A stretch of DNA of 64,000 nucleotides from Flammula alnicola (Eukaryota > Basidiomycota > Agaricomycetes > Agaricales > Strophariaceae): contig JADNRV010000064.1 of NCBI GenBank assembly GCA_015499995.1, positions 62,001-126,000 on the forward strand. Reading direction: 5' to 3'. Both the position numbers and the translations under genes were made by a program. Below, one piece after another: positions 12,560 through 24,419 of the stretch (the stretch's first letter is position 1; every line of letters starts with the position of its first letter). The notes below the pieces were generated by a model. It did not search any database, was not told the origin of the DNA, and saw only the letters and a list, made by a program, of their open reading frames with translations.

Positions 12560-12739
12560 TATGGTGACAATCTTAGCAGCCTCCACACCAGGGGAGTCTT
12601 CACTTTGTTGGACACAGCCAGTTACAAGCATCAATGTTTTGTGGGCTTGCTTACTTATTTGTCTTTGCTTACTTCTCTTCCGGGGCGACAGTACTTAAGT
12701 AAAGCTCCAGTGAACTGCTGAATAGTCAGCAACGACAAT

Positions 12740-14689
12740 ATGGGCAGCCCTCTTGATTCAACGTTTGGATTCTGGCTAGTATCTACTTGGCTTCAGACCC
12801 TGTGGGTTTATTTTTGCGAATAAAGCTGCTCTGTGCTCACCTGCTCTCCTCAGCCTCCAAGGATGTGGTATGCTACAGGTATGGTTGTATTTTCATTGGT
12901 ACTCCAAGGATCATTGGGCCATCAAGGCGATGGTAAGTGATTTACTCATTATTTAAACAAATATAATCTAAACACTGAGGTTGTTTGAAACTGTCATAGG
13001 TGGTCACACTGGCGTACGTCTAAACCCAATGCTGGATGTTGGCATAGAACGCTTATTCTGATTTTCAGTGTGATCGAGACGTTCCAAATCGTTATTTGGT
13101 TTCAAATCACGTATTTCTATTTCATCGACGGCTTTGGAAATGTCCCTGGCCTCTTCCTGATTCATTGGCGAGTCATTCCCGTTGGTCATTCTTTTAACGC
13201 TAACCTCTCCATCACATCTTCCAGGCAAGACTCAGTATGCATTCTTGAGTCGCATCTCATGTCGAATCTACTAACGAAGCGACGTCGCATAGGCACAGCT
13301 ATTTGCCACGGTATGGTCTTTCTCCCTTACGCATAGCTGAAACTAAAGGTCGAGACTGCAGTATCTTTCGGCATATATCGTGCAAATGTATGTTGCATTT
13401 CTTTTTCCAAGATTACATGTCTCATGAAGCGGCATCCCAGGTACTTTGCGTATTGTATCTACGTCTGTGAGATAACGTTCTATTGCTATAATCATAGCAC
13501 TATTGAAGGCTAAACCCTTGTCACCCAGTGGATAGGAAGAATAAGATCATCCCTGGCATCATTGTAAGTCCCAATAACCGACTATTCCCCACGGCGTCGT
13601 ACTCTGACACATACCTTGCAGGCAGTGTTGGCTTTGACGCAAATTGGTTTGTCACGAGGCTCATATCTAAAGCTTCAAATTCTCTGACCGAAGTGTAAAT
13701 GGCTGGTACAGCATCTGGACTCGGTAAGTATTGATTTTCGATCTTGACGACTTGCCGTGGCCACTGAATGCTTTCCAGCCCAAACTATCATCACGCATGT
13801 GAAATTCTTCTCACTCTACAATTACGGCACTCATCGTACCGTGATCTTTACAGTCTCAGACTCACGTCGTTTACCCGGCTTGATAGCACCAAGGTCGTTA
13901 CACTCTACCTCAGAGTCACCATGAGCTGATCGATCCCACACAGCCCATCATAACACAGGCGGCGTCTGCACTTCTTTGTGACATTATGATCACGGTGTCT
14001 CTTGTGCGGAGTCTACGCAAGCACAAGGGCAATGTCAAGTCGTAGGTCAATTGGCTGATTTGATTGGTGCTTTGCTTATTCTTCCTTCCATATAGTACCA
14101 ACTCCTTGCTGAATAGTCTCGTGATTAACGCTGTTAACCGTGGAATATTGACAGCGATGTGTGCTGCATTGAATTTGATTCTTGTGAGTCACTGCCCGCC
14201 CACTTTGTCTCTCTACTCATATATCTCGAATCGCAGTTTGTCGCCCTCCCCGGGACATTTTACTTCTTTATCGGCCTTGAAATGAGCGGGAAATGTGCGT
14301 CTTATTCTTATCTATGCGATTTTTCAAACACTGAATCAACTCTCGCCAGTGTACATGAACAGTGCGATGGCAACGTACGGCCCTTCTCACCGATTCCTAT
14401 CTCTTGTACTCGCTTATCCTTTAGCAGTCTCAATTCACGCCAACACGTCGTGAAGAAATCCCATTATGATGACGGCACGGGCTCGGGTGCCATCCAGATG
14501 GATGGGATGTCTAACAATACGGTGAGATCATCCACTGTTAACGAAGACAGCCATGTTCGCATTGTTGTTACCAAACAATCTACAACCGACGTGGTGAATA
14601 CTTTCTATTTCCAACAAATCAATTTAAACAGCACTAATGACTTACTCCAGGATTACAAGAAATCAACCTTCATGGACGGAATGCTCTAG
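12740..14689 (+). CDS. DUF6534-type multi-pass membrane protein (arm A copy, apparently intact)
   Basis: Basidiomycete integral membrane family of unknown function. I traced about a dozen short exons by keeping family sequence in frame. They read MGSPLDSTFGFWLVSTWLQT; LLQGCGMLQVWLYFHWYSKD; VIETFQIVIWFQITYFYFID; DSAQLFAT; YLSAYIVQM; YFAYCIYVLDRKNKIIPGII; LLCDIMITVSLVRSLRKHKG; NSLLNSLVINAVNRGILTAM; LPGTFYFFIGLEMSGK; MNSAMATLNSRQHVVKK. The last exon is hydrophilic, ends STFMDGML and stops at 14687-14689. Several segments are hydrophobic enough to be membrane helices, about seven in all. One intron uses a GC donor (after the codon pair for His-Trp near 13168). This is the undisturbed paralogue of the gene split by the retrotransposon in arm B. 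Confidence 0.8.
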
Positions 14690-14765
14690 TGTACATAGTA
14701 GTTACTTGGTAGTGGACACAAAGTGGACATGTGTCCCAGTGAAGATATTTGAGTACAGCGTTGGC

Positions 14766-15495
14766 TATAAAACCAGCCTTGGGTTAAAAGATGCTGGTAT
14801 CCTCTTGACTTTGAAGCAAAATGGAGGCGCTCATTATTTTGGTCAGAAAATGTCATTTTCTAGCGACGAAAGGAAGTCAGGTTTTAATTGAAACATACAG
14901 ATGTCGGAGCCACTAAACTCGTAATTGAAAAGAAGATTAAAATCAAATCTGGTACTCAAATCAAGACTTACGACGAACATGGGGTCGAATTCGAAGATGG
15001 GACTAGGCTTGATATTGACGCGGTCGTTTATGTGCAATTGAACTTCATTCGCTCACTCTGCTGGGATGTTATAGCGGACCAATGTCCTCCTATGGCTGGT
15101 GTCAACGAAGCAGGAGAGATGAGCTGGTTCCGTGCATTTCCCATAGAGGATCTGTGGTGCATGCACGGTGCGCTTTGGGTGCGCTATTGATTAAATGTCT
15201 GTCTTTATGTCCCCACGTACATGTCGATAGGTAATCTATCCCTTAACAGATTTTATACCAAGCATGTCCAAAGCATGTCGCAATGTATTGATACTCTGTG
15301 TTGTCATTGATGCTGATGAACGTTCTGATTTTAGACATCAAAGCTGAGGAGGAGGGTCTGCTCAAACGCGATATGCAACTGATATCGGTCCTGCAGCGTT
15401 CGTGTTTAAATTATTCCATCAAGTGCTTGGATGGTAATCGAATCGACAATAAGACCTATGCTACTTATTACTTATGTAAAGGATGGCTCTATTGA
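14766..15495 (+). pseudogene. C-terminal remnant of a flavin-containing monooxygenase
   Basis: Fragments match the C-terminal part of fungal FMO-type monooxygenases: GLKDAGILLTL near 14790; TDVGATKLVIEKKIKIKSG near 14900; YDEHGVEFEDGTRLDIDAVV near 14975; then a broken stretch with CPPMAGVNEAGEMSWFRAF and LWCMHG at 15085-15170. RFYTKHVQS (15248-15280) and DIKAEEEGLL (15335) follow. The N-terminal FAD and NADPH binding motifs are missing and the frames are broken, so it is a relic. It lies just outside the end of arm A and has no copy next to arm B. Confidence 0.6.
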
Positions 15496-15878
15496 TGAAC
15501 ACCAGTAAGGAGGCGGCGTAATTCTAAGTATATACAGCTGTTGTGGGTCCTACGGAGCGCTCAGGCTATGACATAATCTAAATTTGGAGATTCTATCACA
15601 CGTCTCATGGTGTGTGTTCTATCGAAGCACAGAACTAAATCATCAAACTTGGGAAACATTTTCCATCTACGCTTCTAGCTCTTGCCATTCATTTGTCATA
15701 CTCCTCCGTCGTCGGTTATGAGATTGTTAATTTGGACTCACAACATCATCTTAAGTATACGACGGCCACCCGCGATCTTTGCTCCCATCATCAAATCTGC
15801 CATCTCTCCGTCCACAGCCAACACCTTATAAAGCCAATTTAAAGACTATGGATCCTTGTTTCTCTCTTTGTCTCTGCC
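15496..15878. other. Intergenic, presumed promoter of the aldehyde dehydrogenase
   Basis: It lies between the FMO remnant and the ALDH start. A frame starting at 15779 reads across the true start in another phase and is not supported. No specific motif was recognised. Confidence 0.3.
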
Positions 15879-17969
15879 ATGACGGACTATACCCCGCTCG
15901 ACGATATCCCACGAGTACGTGTCCTCGTCACTCTCGGCGGTTGAACTTTACTAATTACTCCTATTTCTCTTTCTCGCAGATTCACGATGCTCTTCGTAAG
16001 AAGTTCCGCACAGGGATAACTAAGCCTCTCAAATGGCGTCGCCACCAGCTGCTCCAGCTAGCCCGCTTTGCGAAAGAAAACGAGGATGCTCTGGTGGAGT
16101 GCATTCGTCAAGACCTCGGGCGGGCAAAGCAGGAAACGGTCATGTCGGAGGTGACGCCCATCGTCGAGAGGTCTCTTATCTGTGCGGAGAAGCTCGAGGA
16201 ATGGACCAAGCCAGAGGAGGTGACGGTGCAAGCGTGGCAGCAGGGATGGAATCCTACTGTCCACAAGCACCCTAAAGGAGTGGTACTCATTATGGCGTGA
16301 GCGTCTTTTTGCGGCATCTTACTTTGTTTCGCTGATAGATGGGGTTTGTGCAGGCCATGGAACTATCCAATGATCCTCAGCTTGCAGCCCCTGTACGGCG
16401 CCATCGCCGCGGGATGTTGTGCTGTCATCAAACCTTCAGAAATCGCACCGCACTACGCCTCCTTCCTTGCCCGCACTCTGCCCAAGTACCTCGATTCTTC
16501 GGTATATTCTGTCGTTCTTGGTGGAATCCCAGAGAGCACCAAGGTCCTCGAACTTAAATGTAAGTTGCGTTCTCCCTTTTCTGTCGATGAATATCTCCTG
16601 ATGCGTTTAATATTTATGTTCGCCACTTAATCCCTTGTATATTGTCTCCCTTGCTGGCCTTTGTCCTATATTCCACTATTCGGTTTTCACGTATGTTAGG
16701 GGACCACATCTTCTACACCGGAAACGGACGAGTTGCACGCATTATCTCCGCAGCTGCAGCAAAGCACCTCACCCCACTCACCCTCGAGCTCGGAGGCAAA
16801 TCGCCCGTCATAGTCGACTCCACCGCAGACATCTCTGTAGCTGCGAAGCGCATTCTGTGGGGCAAGATCAACAACTGCGGCCAGCTCTGTGTCACGCCCG
16901 ACTTCGTCCTGGCTGAGAAGAGTATTATGCCAGCCCTGGTCGAGGCGTTCGCGGCGCATTTGAAGACGTTCTATCCAGAGGGTGCGCATGAGTCCAAGTC
17001 GTATGGTCGGATTGTGTCGGACGAGCACTTTAAGAGGCTGAAGGGCCTTTTGAGCAATACGAAGGGCAGGATCGCTGCGGGCGGGAAATTGGTCCAAGGA
17101 GAACGTTTCATGGAGCCGACGGTGGTGGTTGACGTGAAGGAGGTGACTCGCTGTTGGAGGGGTGGTTTTTTCATTCCTTTTTCAGTTCATGTTATGTTCG
17201 CGTCTGATTTTGATATAGTGAAATTTTCGGACCTATTCTACCTATCGTGTCTGTGGAGAACGTCGACGAGGCGATCGACTACGTGAACGACCAGTGGTTT
17301 GCCATTCCTTCCCCCACCAGACATGGTCTCTAATTATCACTTTAACTTTCTCTCACCACGCAGTGACCATCCTCTCGTCCTGTATGCATTCACCACGGAA
17401 GAAAAGACCAAGAAAAAAAGTGAGATTAATCTGGTTCTCAATCCTTATTGGAGATACTGATGCCTTCTTTTGCAGTCCTGGATAATACGACAAGTGGTAA
17501 CGTTCTCTTCAACGATACAATCAACATGTTGTCGAGTAAGCGATGTTTCTTTTCCGACCCCACATATGCACGCACTTCGATCAGACTGTGCTAATCGACC
17601 TTTCATGCAGTGAATGAAGTACCGTTTGGTGGCGTAGGCGAATCTGGATGTCCGTTTTTTCTTATTACATTTGCTTATACTTCGCGTTACTCATGTCAAC
17701 GTTCTTTCGACCTTTATAGATGGACGTCAAGTCTTGTATTACAGCTTCGAGAATTTCACATATACCCGAAGCGTCGCAGACATGCCGTACCCGTGCGTCT
17801 TCTTATCCTATTGCATCTCTCGTCCAAAAGCTTACGAAGCTAGTAATGCAGTGAAGAAAAATTCTTTGGGCCTCGATACCCGCCATATACAAAGGAATCA
17901 CTCGAGTTCATGTCTGAGATTCTTCGTCGACCTATACCTGAATCTGTTCTGCCTAGCGCGAGTTTGTGA
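15879..17969 (+). CDS. ALDH3-type (fatty) aldehyde dehydrogenase
   Basis: NAD(P)-dependent aldehyde dehydrogenase of the ALDH3 class, which oxidises fatty and other medium or long-chain aldehydes to acids. The start at 15879 gives MTDYTPLDDIPR, followed by a GTACGT donor; the second exon opens IHDALRKKFRTG. Diagnostic segments: HPKGVVLIMA|PWNYP (Asn of the active site), AAGCCAVIKPSEIAPHYA, FYTGNGRVARIISAAAA, LTLELGGKSPVIVD (general-base Glu), NNCGQLCVTPDF (catalytic Cys in GQLC), EPTVVVDV, FGPILPIVSVENVDEAI, VNEVPFGGVGESG, then YSFENFTYTRSVADMP. The terminal exon reads RYPPYTKESLEFMSEIL and stops at 17967-17969. There are about nine exons with no frame break seen. No C-terminal membrane anchor is evident, unlike yeast Hfd1. 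Confidence 0.88.
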
Positions 17970-20622
17970 TGGTCAATGGAGTCTATGCGTTGTTGAAAGT
18001 AATTGGGGTATTATAGGAGGCAAAGGTTGTCAAATCTCACCAACCCCGTCACAGACATACAACGGACACAGAATATCTACAAGAAAACTTCCTATCTCAG
18101 AACAAAATTAGCCTTGCTGTCCTGACAATTTAAATCGTCCAACTTGGAGTTACACAGTCAGGGCCGCGACACGGGCGCCTACCGTATTAAAAAGTCAGTT
18201 AAGCTTGGCAAAATGCAAGGTCATATTCCTATGTTTGTAGAACTTGCAATGTCGCAACTGGCTTCATTTATTGTTATAAAGTGTGCACCATTACCTGATA
18301 TTTTCCTAAAAACAATGAGAAGGGGATTGTACTTACGTCGAACTTTTCAGATCAGGTCAACCGACACATGAGGACTTCCGGCCGCCGCCTTGGTCGCAGT
18401 TTTCCAGTAAAGTCCTGGTGCCGCAAGATTCATTCCATTGTTTGCGAATGGTCATTGATAAGTATTAGGGTCTGGCCAGTTATCTCGTGTTCTCGTCCGA
18501 CTCTCGGCGTGCTTGTAACTTCAAGCTATCAATTTGAATGGACTTATTAGATAGTGAAATGGGGATTGATGAGAGAAAACCGGCACCTTCTTAGCCAGGC
18601 CTTTTGGTATTCCGAGTGTAATATGTCTCCCGTTATTCAACAGCAAACACATTGGAAATTTTACATTTGGGTGGATTATTGAGTTGACCAAAACTTGTTG
18701 ATCCAACATACTTATTTACTCTGAATTCAGATTCCTTGAGTACTCACCTAATTTCAATCAAGTTTGGCAGTAACGTAAAGATGCTAGATAAGAAACCGCC
18801 GGCATTGTGGGAGATGATGGCAAGTACCCCCGTTTTTGCAATTAAACGTGCCTTTCTTGAATTGATTCACCTCCATACACGACTTTGAGTCGCTGGCACC
18901 GTCGGCACGGAGATCGTTTGTGAAACACGATTTTTTTGAAACCATATACTTTATCAGCATAGTATTTGCCGCAACGCTAATGCTGCCATGGCCATTATCT
19001 CGACTCGGATGCTGATATACTTTTTCTACTTCTTCTTACTAAGGTCGTCATGAAACACTCAAGATTGGCGAGTCTTATCGGCATTCACCGCAGTAGGATA
19101 TTGGTCGGCGTTTTATTTATCCAGAGTCCAGATTGCTGCGCCGCGATTCGCCGTTAAATCCCTCATGGTCAGGAACGACCTCTAGTTCTGTAATAAAATG
19201 CCTTTATTGGAAGTAGTGGCCGGATTAGGTATTTCTGATTCATTCCTCCAAGTGATGATGCCAGGCAGTCCCGTCGTAACGTCATGGTTTGCTGAATGCT
19301 GCAGTGACCTAACGGCTGCATGGATTCCATTAAATCCATTACACCTTAAATTTGACCCATACAGACCGTCTCTCGCAGCCCTGACCGGTTTAGTGCTGAT
19401 CAACGCCCCTGTCCGCTGCCCATCCTAGCCGGATTTGGCAAATTATACGTTCGCTGACGGTCGTTCAAATTTCAAACTTCGTAACGCTTTTTAATTGTGG
19501 ATTCTCTGAGGGTTCACACAGTAATTTTAAACCAATAAACAGATCTTGTCTGCGTATCCTCTGACATTTGATCACGAGGCACTATGCAGAAGCCCACTAA
19601 TGCCCGACGCTCACATGATTCAAATTGATAAATATACCACATTCTCATTGTGTCCCCAAATCGAAATGAAGTACTCTCTCAAATGGTCACCGACAACAGC
19701 GCGTTCTTGGATTTTTAGATATAGGCAGACGCCAACTAAAATCCCTTCTTATCTTGCGCATTTTCGGAGGCTGCGAAACTAGATTTTACCCCTTGCCACC
19801 TTCTAGTTCCCCCCGTGAAAGTGCTTGTGATCTACAGACGCACTATTATTAGCCTTGCATCTCAAATTCGAAGTAAGTACCACCTTGTGAAGCTGTTATT
19901 CTTCGTTCCAGAATGAGCCCGATAATGACCTCATCTCTATCAGTTGACACAGGTTGATGCTCGCCTGACCGAAATCATGGAGAAGTGGATACCAGGATAA
20001 GCTAGGATAATGCCTGCTTGGTGCCTGCAGCAACCGGAGACGGCGTCATAAAACTCCGGGGTCACGTGCACAAAATGTCAGTTGAATTTGAAAGTCTCAG
20101 TGGTTTCTTGCGATTTTGTCTACTTGGTCCTTAGACCGACTTTATCATTGGCTGTTTCGGCCGTCGCAGCAAACTGGTGGTAGATAATCGATAAGAACTC
20201 ATTTCTTCTGCAGATCCTCCACTTTCAGGGACACAAACGATACCCTTGTTGGTTCTTATTGGTCCCTCTATCATCCAGCGATAACGAGTTCGTCCATTCC
20301 ACCCATATGTTTTCATTCTGGTTCCTTACTCATCTGTCAGATCACCTGCCTAGGGTTCTTATCCCCTTTCTATGTACGCTGCTCTTGTAGGCCGAGTTCT
20401 GTTCACGGGGTCACACCCGCAGAACTGTTTCGCCAGGACCCGTTATGGAATATTATTGGCCGCCTGAACCCTTATCGAACCGCAAGCCTCGGTCTCTTAT
20501 CGTCATGCCCAAATCCTTTTTAAATAAATTCAGTCATGGTGGGAATAGAAGCGTTTCGAACCCGCCCTTCTCGCCTGCCCAACTCCACAGGCGCCGTGCA
20601 CTTTTAGCATCTCACGTCCACC
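17970..20622. other. 2.65-kb gene-free stretch
   Basis: It lies between two convincing plus-strand genes. Open frames are short, on both strands, and resemble nothing I know. I looked for inverted terminal repeats, tRNA-like folds and a transposase and saw none. The last few hundred bases presumably hold the permease promoter. Confidence 0.35.
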
Positions 20623-22921
20623 ATGAGTTCCATTACTGAAGCAGGCATCTCCCGTGCGGATGCCACTAGGATCAAAGACGAGGCATTACTCGCAGATCTT
20701 GGATACAAGCAGGAATTCAAGAGAGCTTTCTCGCCCCTCGAGGTACGTCGGCAGGTCGCCACCTTCGAACATTTGACATGCGAAGCTCACCTTTCATCCG
20801 CAGGTTTTTGGTATCGCTTTCTCTATCATCGGACTTCTCCCTTCCATCGCATCAGTGCTTTTCAATGCCTTGCCCAATGGAGGAGGACCAGCAATGGTCT
20901 GGGGGGTAAGTTACATAATTTCAGTCTATTTTACTCCATGCTTACAATTTCTGCAGTGGCTAGTAGCCAGTGTATTTATCCTTATCGTTGGCCTTGCCAT
21001 GGCCGAGCTAGCCTCTGCAGCTCCAACGTCCGGCGGAGTACGTTGATCGCCGCAGTATGTTCAGTTGATCCAATAAACTTATTGCTTGATAGCTTTACTT
21101 CTGGACCTACTCATTGGCGTCTCCACGGTGGAAAAATGTGTTATGCTGGTCCGTTGGATGTACGTTGCCGTTGTAATCGCTCTGAAACGCCGAACACGAT
21201 TGCTTACTCCTTCTTTTCATGTAGACTCGAACACGATCGGATCCATTGCTGCTGTGGCTTCAATTGATTGGGGATGCGCCGTGCAAGTCATGGCCGCAGC
21301 AACCATTGGCTCGGGAGGTTCATTCGAGCCAACATCAGCACAACTGTTGTATGTTCTCTATTCTATGTTACTCCGTTGAAGTTCGTCTCACTCATCTTTT
21401 ACAGTGGTGTATACGTGGCTATTATACTAACCCATGCAGTTATTTGCTGCCTTGGAACTTCCGTCTTGGCACGCCTGCAAACCGTTTACGTCGTGCTTAA
21501 TGTTTTGTAAGATCACTTTCATTTTTTTTTGTCTGCGTCGTTCGCTTACTCTCGCTTAGGTTGTGTTTGGCTATCATCATTGCTCTGCCTGCTGCCACGC
21601 CGAGGGAATTCAAGAACACCGCTAAAGTTGCTCTCTGGGACTTTTACAACGGTATTTATCATCTTTATGCTTCTCTTGACACGGAATTCGAGCCTAATGG
21701 ACTTTTGCGTGGTCTAGTCGACGGGTGGCCTAATGGTTATGCCTTCATATTGAGTTTCCTGGCCCCTCTTTGGACCATCGGCAAGTCGAACCTCTCTATT
21801 CAGCCGTTTATGCACTAACGTCATATCATGCTTAGGTTCCTTCGATTCCAGTGTTCATATCAGTGAAGAAGCGTCCAATGCTGCTGTAGCTGTGCCATGG
21901 GCTATCGTCAGCGCGATCGGCATTGCCGGTCTCCTCGGATGGGGTATGTAGTCGACAAAGATTGGCTCGCTGTGTAGACTGATGAACGCCTCCGTTTTGT
22001 AGCCATCAACATGTCTCTGGCTTTCTGCATGGGCAGTGACCTGCAGTCGCTTATCGATAGCAGTCAGCCTATGGCCCAAATTTTCTTCAATAGCTTCGGA
22101 CAAAAGCCAACACTTGCTATTTGGGCAATTGTTGTTATTGTACAGTGAGTGAAACTTAGACTGAAGTGAATGCCTTACTGACTATATATACCCAGGTATA
22201 TGATGGGTTCAAGCATGGTTCGTGTTCGCAGAATTCGCAGAGACCGCTGGATACTAACATGTCATTTTTTTTAGCTTCTAGCTGCTAGTCGTCAGACATT
22301 TGCGTTCAGCCGCGATAAGGCCTTGCCATTTTCTGGTTGGTTGTATAGGATGAACAGCTATACGGAAACACCAGTCAACACCGTGTGGTTTGACGCTATT
22401 CTCGCAATTGCCCTCGGTCTTCTAGTCTTTGCTGGAAATCAAGCTATCAATGCAGTGTTTGCACTGTCCGTTACAGGCCTCTACTATGCCTATTCTGTTC
22501 CGATCGCTGTTCGATTCATAGGAGATAATGACTTCAAACCGGGTCCCTTCAACCTCGGCATCTTTGTGAGTTTGTTGTCTTTTGTGAACCTGTTCGGTAT
22601 TGAATCTGTATGCAGAGTTTACCCGTCGGAGTTATCGCTGTGCTTTTCATGGGCTTCATGAGCGTCGTCTTCTTATTCCCATCTACTCCTCAAACGAGCA
22701 CCCCGGATATGAACTACACTGTCGCTGTCTTTGGTGGAGTGATGGCGTTGTCTATCATATACTATTACTTCCCCAAGTACGGGGGTGTGTATTGGTTCAC
22801 GGGCCCCGTCGCGAATATTCAGAAGGAGAAGGCTGCCGCGGCCCTGGCAGGGTCTATCGCTGGATCGTTTGACGATAAAAAGCAGGACGTTGGAAACGTG
22901 GATACTGTAGAAGTACGATAA
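20623..22921 (+). CDS. APC-superfamily amino acid (GABA/choline-type) permease
   Basis: Plasma-membrane amino acid transporter of the fungal AAT/GABA permease group. It starts at 20623 (MSSITEAGISRADATRIKDE) with a hydrophilic N-terminus ending KQEFKRAFSPLE. Successive exons encode helices: VFGIAFSIIGLLPSIASVLF, WLVASVFILIVGLAMAELAS, then APTSGGLYFW, the conserved helix 2-3 region. Further on come GVYVAIILTHAVICCLGT, LCLAIIIALPAATPREF, FILSFLAPLWTIGSFD, a loop HISEEASNAAVAVPWAI, LLAASRQTFAFSRDKALPFS and SVTGLYYAYSVPIAVRF. The final exon has two helices, then TGPVANIQKEKAAAALAGS and a charged tail, stopping at 22919-22921. There are about twelve membrane segments and ten introns, with no frame break noticed. 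Substrate specificity cannot be told; GABA, choline and other amino acids are all known for the group. Confidence 0.87.
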
Positions 22922-23088
22922 TCACAACTTGTAGATAATGCGCTTTGAAACATATCGATTGCGAGATAAACCAAGATGAGGAACTTTCGGAAATGAAATG
23001 TCATGGAGGAATAAGCGTTACCGTGACTGGGTGACACTGATAGTGGATGTGACGCGCTGCTTCTTGTTCTCTCTCCTTGACCATCCTC

Positions 23089-24024
23089 ATGGCTTCAATT
23101 TACTACCGTCAATACTTGGGCGAATCCGACCTTCCCCACATCATGGCTTTAGTCCAGAGTGAGCTCAGTGAACCCTATGTCATTTACACCTTTCGTTACT
23201 TCCTTCACCAATGGTAAGTCTATGCTCAGACGGTCGTGTGATCACCTTGAATTGCCAAATGCTGAGTCTGTTCCGTGTTTTCCAGGCCACATCTATCATT
23301 TCTGGTAGCTTTATGAGCTGCAAGCAGAGGTGCCAACTCTTACCTATTTTTCGCGTTTGTTTCGTGTCATGTCCGTGTAGGCCTACCCAAACGACTCCGC
23401 CTCCTCGGACCCCGTGGGGTGATTGTGTGCAAGCAGAGCATCCACAACGACCTCGCGAACAGGGGTTACATCGCTATGCTTAGCGTCGACAAGAAATGGC
23501 GGAAACGCGGCATAGGTCAGTCACCCCTTCCGCCCTCTTTTCCGTCCTCACAGGATCTCTTAGATTCATGGGAAAACCCACCTTTGGTGCGGACCTCTCT
23601 CGTTTCTCCCTTTCTGAATTATAGCTAGCGCCCTCGTTCAAAATTCGATGAAAGCATGAAGGAGGACGGTGTGACGAGGTCAGTCGCGTTTCAACACGTT
23701 GTGACACTCATCTAACGACTTGTTCCGTGCACCACGTCATCCTCACTAGATCGTACTGGAAACCGAGTATGACAACTTTGCCGCACTATCCCTCTACGAG
23801 TCGCTAGGGTTCATCCGCGAGAAGCGGCTCTATCGCTTTTACCTCAATGGAAAGGACGCGTTCCGGCTCGTACTCGCCATGCCGCAAGCCAGTGACGACT
23901 CGGGGGAGAACACGCCGCCTTCCCAATCGGAATTGTCCAACGGTACCTCAATCGACGTACGCCCCATCGCGCCATATGTGTGTCGCCCTACTCTGATGAC
24001 GAGGACGAGGTTTCCTCGCGTTAA
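23089..24024 (+). pseudogene. NAA30/MAK3-like N-terminal acetyltransferase with apparent frame breaks
   Basis: GNAT-fold catalytic subunit of the NatC N-terminal acetyltransferase. It starts at 23089 with MASIYYRQYLGESDLPHIMA, and the first exon ends IYTFRYFLHQW, a strong family match. Later pieces are PHLSFL, VIVCKQSIHNDLANRGYIAM and VDKKWRKRGIG (acetyl-CoA pyrophosphate loop), then [20 protein letters not shown] and [16 protein letters not shown]. Keeping these in frame needs one extra base at three places: the G-run near 23417, near 23653, and near 23672. The C-terminus beyond about 23960 is uncertain. This may be decay or residual sequence error. NatC is normally single-copy, so the functional state matters. 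Confidence 0.65.
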
Positions 24025-24419
24025 TTACTCCATCCACCACTGTAAATAGACATTTCCAGCGTCATCTCCATCCATCATCCCCCGTTACCACGCCACACTT
24101 TAGTGATTAATACCTGGATTATAATATTCTTGGTTGTATCTCTTCTCTTCCTGTTGTATTCACATGATCTCCACTCTTGCCTCTTGGACTTTGCTCTCCG
24201 CTCACAGTCCACGTACCTTACTACTATCTGTACTGCTGTGTATGTACCCTAGCTGTTTACTATCATTTCCTGCCACCCCGCTCAGCTTTTCCGTCTTCTG
24301 CTCGCATTTATTTATGCGCAGACACCGGTCTACTGTTCCATCCAGTAAGAAGCCCAAGTTGTACTGCCGATGGGCCATCGCCGTGCGTGAAGAGATGCCC
24401 CGGGTTTCAGTGGGTTAGG

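Larger units (their letters stand above)
9850..14731 (+). repeat. Arm A of a large inverted duplication
   Basis: The sequence 9850-14731 matches the reverse complement of 43340-26976 over its whole length apart from insertions. Examples: the DUF6534 exons at 12740-14689 against 40589-27030; the region 11060-11480 against 41350-40925; the adenylate-forming fragment at 10496-9850 against 42770-43340. Arm A has two TA-flanked insertions of its own. Without them it is about 3914 bp; arm B without its three insertions is about 3854 bp. Confidence 0.9.

Noticed and set aside
15779..16300. ALDH start at 15779
   Set aside because: That frame includes the first intron and reads exon 1 in the wrong phase; the start at 15879 gives a clean spliced N-terminus.
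20550..20575. GGGTTCGAAAC on the minus strand as a tRNA B-box
   Set aside because: The T-arm cannot pair and no A-box, anticodon arm or acceptor stem is found at the right distance.
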